From positions 208,655-272,654 of the forward strand of contig WEDG01005259.1 in assembly GCA_017591395.1 (NCBI GenBank): 64,000 nucleotides of DNA, in the 5' to 3' direction. The notes below the pieces were generated by a model, which had not been told where the DNA came from, ran no database searches, and saw nothing but the letters and a program-made list of their open reading frames with translations. The stretch is from Schistocephalus solidus. Its lineage: Eukaryota; Platyhelminthes; Cestoda; Diphyllobothriidea; Diphyllobothriidae. Made by a program: the position numbers and the translations under genes. This document shows, one piece after another, positions 59,823 through 64,000 of the stretch; position 1 is the first letter of the stretch; every line of letters starts with the position of its first letter.

Positions 59823-59998
59823 TTTTCATCAATAGCTGTCAAAAATTCCCTTGATGATAAATGAAGATGATAGGTAAGAAGCAATGTTCTGATATTAGTG
59901 AAAGCTAAATCTTCACATTTTATTTCAGATAACGCATCCAAGATTTGACCGATTGTGCCGGCAGATAACTCATTGTCTTGGTATATGGAATTCGACAA
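59823..59998 (-). CDS. RALGDS: RalGEF exon 1 (start of REM/RasGEF-N domain)
   Basis: The exon follows a pyrimidine-rich acceptor (ATTTAG, ending at 59999) and ends at donor GTAAAG (59822-59817), leaving two bases of an unfinished codon. Its 58 codons contain 'LSAGTIGQILDAL' and then 'FTNIRTLLLTYHLHLSSREF', which matches the REM signature AGTLexLvexL...FlxTYRxFtxxxEll of RasGEF-N domains. REM domains pack against CDC25 and stabilise its catalytic hairpin. The open frame ends one codon past the donor, so it is too short to be noticed as an ORF. It is the most upstream exon I can recognise. No initiator is claimed; earlier exons are likely beyond 60 kb. Confidence 0.75.
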
Positions 59999-61139
59999 CT
60001 AAATCTAAATAAAATACAAGTTACAATTACAGGTTGCATCACTGAAAATTGATTAGGGAATAACCATCAACCACAAGAATTTAAAACCGAAAAGGGCTCC
60101 TATCCAATCGACAACGATATCCAATGCATATTCTTCGTATAGCCGCGCATGAATAACCTTTATTATGCTCCGCTAAACAAGCTGCCAGATAGCTGTTTTT
60201 ATTTGAGTACCTGGAAGGCCACTGTCATTTCAAAAAATGTTTGTGCGATCGTGTACAGTTAAGTTATATATTATAGTTCAGCTTCTTGGCGATGACAAAT
60301 GACAGAAATCAGCGTGTTCAAAAAGGAAAGAGCAGACAATTAAACAAAATCCTTTGAAAATTTCATGGAAAATTTTTCTGTTGAATGGAGTTTGGGGGGT
60401 TATAAGGACAAAAAAACCGTCATAAGTGGGAGAAAAACATATGCGTGTGGTAGGACCGACATGCTTATCAGAGCGTATTCGAGTGCAAAAACGCTCATAA
60501 TTGTTGGAGAAATCATGTAAAGACAGGGGGATAATCTGTACTTCCGCAGCTGTGATCACATGCCCTATCGGACTATCTATAAGCGTTACCATCAAGGATG
60601 TTAGACAGTGTAACGTCTGTATAAAAAAATATTTTTTAGACTATGCGAAACTCACAGTTTAAGATATTTAATCAATTATGTGATAATTTTAATGAAAATC
60701 TCCTCTAGAACATTATCAAAAATGTTATGACGAAATTAGAGATGGGAACGGCCTACAGAGCAATTGCATTAAGGATTTTTTGGGAGCAGATTAATCATGA
60801 AACAATTCCAAAAAAACGAAAGTCAGTTTGCCTGACACTGATTTTGTCGGCTAAATCGTGCTCAAGATACCAAGACTTCTCGTTTACCAGTAAGTTATAA
60901 TGAATAGAAAACACGTATTTCATCTCTAGATTTTTCAATTTCGAAGGAAAAAATAACAGAAGAAAGTTATCTACTTTTAATTCAAACTAAGGGTTTCTGT
61001 ATCATAATATTTCATATTATAGCCAAATTTTCAGTCTCTTTTAATGGAACGTGTAAGCAAAATAGAGAACATGATATAATAATCTACGATGTCATAAATA
61101 AATGACTTTTACCCGCAACAGCAAAGTCTCCATAGAATT

Positions 61140-62822
61140 GTAAGGACGCAGTCTATATACTGACTTTATAAGATCATACCTAAATGATCGAAAGCAAAAA
61201 GTTTTAGTAGGGTCCTCATACTCAAGTGCTACCCCGATTGTTAGTGGTGTCCTTCAAGGAGGCGTATTAGGTCCTTTGTTGTTTTTACTGTATATAAATG
61301 ATATCTCATCGATAGTTAAACATTCTCAATCTTTTATTTATGCTGATGACCTTAAATGCGTGTATTCCTTCTCTAACTCTACGACCGAACGGTGCCTAGA
61401 AAAAATTCATTCCGACTTAGACGCTCTTTTGGCCTGGAGCTCCACGTGGCTAATGGAGTTCTCACACACTAAGTGTCGTTACATGAGTTTTGGGCCTATA
61501 AGGCTGCCGCAACCTCTTATTTTTGAAGGTTGCCCTATGAGTGAATGTTCCTCCATCAAGGACTTGGGCTTAAGCTACACCAATAAATTAGATCTTTCGC
61601 CTCATGCCGATAGAATTACGGCCAAAGCTGCTCAGATTTGCGGCTTTATTTCGTATAATTTCTACCTTCCTGAAATTAAATTAAGACTAAATCGTATGTT
61701 TTTACTTCCCATTCTTGAATTTTGCTGTCCTTTCTTCGGTTTAATGAACGAATCTAGCCGTTCAAAAATTGAAAATGTCCAAAGGCATTTCACAACAAAA
61801 CTCCTATTTCTGACTCTTTCAACTTCTTCCTACTCAACAAGATGCCAGCTAATGAAGCTAAAATTTCTTTGGGTCATGAGACTTAAGCAGGCTTTTGCCT
61901 CCTTTTCCGACTTAATAATAGTCCAACTCTTCCCAAGTTTTCTGTCATTACTCCCGTTAGTCTTCCTTATAACCTAAGAAATTCTGCACTAATTATACCT
62001 CCCTCTGCATCCTCCACGTGTAAACGCTCTCTCTTCTTTGCTTCTAGGTATAATTTTCTTCCGAATAACTTGCCAATTGAAATTAGGTCGTTAACAAGTC
62101 TATCTGCATTCAAGCGAAGACTGTACATTTATCTTAACACTGATTCTATTAACATTTTATTTTCCTCATCTTTTCCCAGTAGCTTTCCATATGTCTCGGA
62201 GAAAGGACCATCGGGAATTTAAGTGACCCTCTTGAAACTATATTTTCGCTACCTCGCGTCGCCCATGAACTATGATTTCTCCTTATATCACCAGTCATCC
62301 AAACGATGACGTCATTCAGACGTACACATTCGGTGGTCCACAGTCTAGAATGCAACCGTTTCTTTGGATACTTACCATCATCAGAATTCAATTCTGGATC
62401 CCAAGATGCTGAGGACTTAAGTTTATTGACGCATTTTCGTGAGATTTTGTTTCATATGCCTGAGTGATCAAGAACGAATCACCTCGACATTTCATTATCT
62501 CATTCTTAAATGCTACTACCGTATTACCCTACTCTACCACATGACTATTTTTCCTAAGCAGTTTTTTTCTCCTACCTTCTATTAAAAAATTAAGGCCTAT
62601 TGAACTCTGCCTCCATTTTTATGGTAGGAGTTTTTTTCACTGCCTATTTTTTCTAGTTCACCATTAATTTTAAAACATCGCTAACTGTTGACATAGCAGG
62701 ACAAGTTATGTATTTGTACATTTTATCTGCACACATTGTTATAACTTTATTTCGTTACTAATATTTGCTTAGACAATTTCTTGCCGGTGCTAACCAAATA
62801 TACATTCTAAATAAATAAATAT
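61140..62822 (+). mobile_element. CR1-type LINE, 5'-truncated, relatively young
   Basis: Begins in the middle of the reverse transcriptase and is open for 832 bases. Motifs: 'FIRSYLNDRKQKVLVG', 'SGVLQGGVLGPLLFLLYIND', 'FIYADDLKCVYSF' (catalytic YADD), 'LLAWSSTWLMEFSHTKCRYM' and 'IKDLGLSYTNKL'. A single frameshift near 61920 moves the conserved end ('SLPYNLRNSALIIPP', 'ASRYNFLPNNLPIEIRSLTS', 'AFKRRLYIYL') into another frame, ending at about 62220. About 600 bases of 3' untranslated sequence finish in 'aaataaataaata' near 62820, typical of CR1 tails. The frame 62149-62391 on the minus strand is a shadow. Confidence 0.85.
61146..62222 (+). pseudogene. CR1-type reverse transcriptase C-terminal half
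   Basis: The coding part of the element above. It covers motifs from the template-grip 'LQGGVLGPLLF' through 'YADD' to the thumb and C-terminal 'YNxLP' block. Only one frameshift, near 61920, and no stop interrupts about 359 codons, so this is the least decayed retroelement in the window. It lacks its endonuclease and the first palm motifs because of 5' truncation, the usual result of incomplete target-primed reverse transcription. Confidence 0.85.
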
Positions 62823-62824
62823 AG

Positions 62825-64000
62825 TATAGCCTAAAAATCCAAATTATTACATACTTCTTTAATTCTGGCCATTGATCGATACTTTCTTGCTAGTTACTAA
62901 AAGTGGGGCTTGTTTAAGCTTATAAATAGCATTCAAAATTTGAAAGCGAATAACTAATAATATACGTAAATAATGAATAAATGTACATTGAAACACCCTA
63001 CGTTCTCTATAAAAACTGAGTGAGTACTGAAATAATATAAGAAAAATTCACACATTGGTGCTCCGTGTGAGCAACCAGATGAAGAGTAGAATTTAAGACT
63101 GACAATTTCAGATAATAGGCAATTTTGTAAATTCATCGGCAATTTATCATTTAACGCAATAATTAATGAATTTTCACGAGAAGAGCTTAAACCGAAGTAG
63201 TAAAATAAAACTCCTGCAAATAAAGTGGGAGCAGTTTTCAATGATAAGTCCGTTGCAAAAATCTGCAGAAGAAAAACTGCTTTGCGAATTATAAGGAAAA
63301 GCAGGGTAGGTTGCTTCTGAGTGTAGATTGATACTAAAAAGAAGTTCCGGTTAGAGAGTTCGAGGAAGCCAGTGTTAGGCACACAGGGATGAAATTTTGT
63401 ATTCGAACCTGGGGACCGACAGTGGAGGTGAGCCTCTACATCTCAGAAACAAGGATAGAAACAGGGGCCATTTAAACCGTACGGATCCGATTTTAAGCCG
63501 GAGAAGATGGCCATATTCACACGATTTACGGATACTTAATTTGAGAACGGTCTCCTAAACTCCCAACTGTCCTTTCGCTGGGTTATGAAGAAAGTGCAAT
63601 CGATCACAGTCCCCGTAGAGTCCAAGCGAGAAGGGGACAGTAATGCTGCGAGGATCATCAATGCGTGTGGGGATGCGGCCGTGCTGACTGATCAAATAAC
63701 CAGCAGCCGGTGAAAAATTAGAAATGCTCAGTCATCGTTAACAGATCGATTGTGGTCGTAATGAGGAGATATAAGTAAAATGCCGCGAAGATCATCGCTG
63801 CATGGAATGAGGAAAATGTAGCGGTGGGCAATGTTTTTATTCTACTCGATCATTACCCTAGTACCAGGCGAATTTTTCTAATATTTTTGCCAAGCTCCTG
63901 CGCTTCTGGGCCATTTCTGGCAATTGTTTCAGACAATTGTATTTTTAAGAATAAGATTAGATGATACACAACAATCAGAAATCTTATGTACTGGACATCA
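62825..64000. other. AT-rich DNA after the CR1 LINE, no supported gene
   Basis: The minus-strand frame 62954-63382 (142 codons, hydrophobic and Phe/Leu-rich from A/T-rich DNA) has no recognised domain. 'gtattcgaacctgggg' at 63399 looks like a box B fragment of a tRNA-derived SINE. Upstream RalGEF exons could lie here or beyond the window. Confidence 0.45.

Larger units (their letters stand above)
14225..59998 (-). other. RALGDS: Partial gene model: RalGDS/RGL-family Ral guanine-nucleotide exchange factor
   Basis: RalGDS-family proteins load GTP onto RalA/RalB downstream of Ras, using a REM (RasGEF-N) domain plus a CDC25 catalytic domain, and usually bind Ras through a C-terminal RA domain. 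Reading the minus strand by hand gives eleven exons whose translated order follows that family: REM, the 'WLDxxxxxFxxPPxF' end of REM, the start of CDC25 ('ELAEQLT'), 'APTIxxTIxQFN', 'SxFKAVITALQS', 'LLSLEDN', 'GCLLTDL', 'GQLINF' and a Ser/Thr-rich linker. Every exon-exon junction keeps phase under GT-AG splicing. Intron sizes run from 41 nt to 16.7 kb. The 5' end probably lies beyond 60 kb, and no RA domain was found below 14.2 kb. Junctions around exons 8, 9 and 11 are tentative. The family call is firm; the exact model needs transcript evidence. Confidence 0.78.

Noticed and set aside
60278..60607. Minus-strand frame after a strong acceptor (TTTTTTTATACAG), considered as an upstream RalGEF exon
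   Set aside because: No good donor was found and there is no similarity to the N-terminal region of RalGDS proteins.

Overview
The window is eukaryotic nuclear DNA, most likely from a parasitic flatworm and probably a diphyllobothriidean tapeworm. The reasons are the split genes with GT-AG introns, the lack of any prokaryotic gene packing, and a repeat load I associate with those cestodes: an RTE-type LINE whose ORF ends in C2H2 fingers of the 'SRIGLVGHLR' type, a LINE 5' region encoding 'LTGTQLS', CR1-type LINEs, tRNA-derived SINEs and short elements with a telomere-like core. The taxon is an inference; no search was run.

The main content is one large host gene on the minus strand. Pieced together by splice sites, phase and protein similarity, it is a RalGDS/RGL-family Ral guanine-nucleotide exchange factor. 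Its REM (RasGEF-N) domain lies near 60.0-55.9 kb, its CDC25/RasGEF domain is spread over exons at 55.8, 55.4, 53.0, 50.5, (33.6), 31.9 and 27.3 kb, and a Ser/Thr-rich linker exon lies at 14.4 kb. Eleven exons, 2,130 nt in total, keep a consistent reading phase. Four are well supported by protein similarity, the others less so. The 5' end, one splice junction region and the C-terminal Ras-association domain were not found. Most simple open reading frames in the window are shadows; several of the true exons are too short to stand out, and the longest ORF near 55 kb is antisense to exon 5.

Region by region: 1-14 kb is decayed repeat DNA beyond the last recognised exon, with one MITE-like element, one copy of the interspersed family A, and an exact 181-bp duplication. 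The 14.5-27.2 kb stretch is a giant intron holding C2H2 LINE-tail fragments, a CR1/Rex-type LINE pseudogene, a cluster of family A pieces and an intronless, frameshifted relic of HADHA (fatty-acid beta-oxidation). At 27-34 kb are exons 10, 9 and 8, with exon 9 bracketed by two tRNA-SINE copies. The 34-50 kb stretch is another giant intron, with an internally deleted RTE LINE and two further family A and C2H2 copies. The 50-60 kb stretch is the compact 5' half of the gene, with a (TA)40 microsatellite and a five-copy 289-bp tandem array that has duplicated the splice acceptor of exon 3. The 60-64 kb stretch is AT-rich and holds a 5'-truncated CR1-type LINE.

The genes do not form an operon or defence system. 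The biological picture is a signalling gene whose introns have been inflated by retroelements, carrying a relic of lipid oxidation inside one of them.
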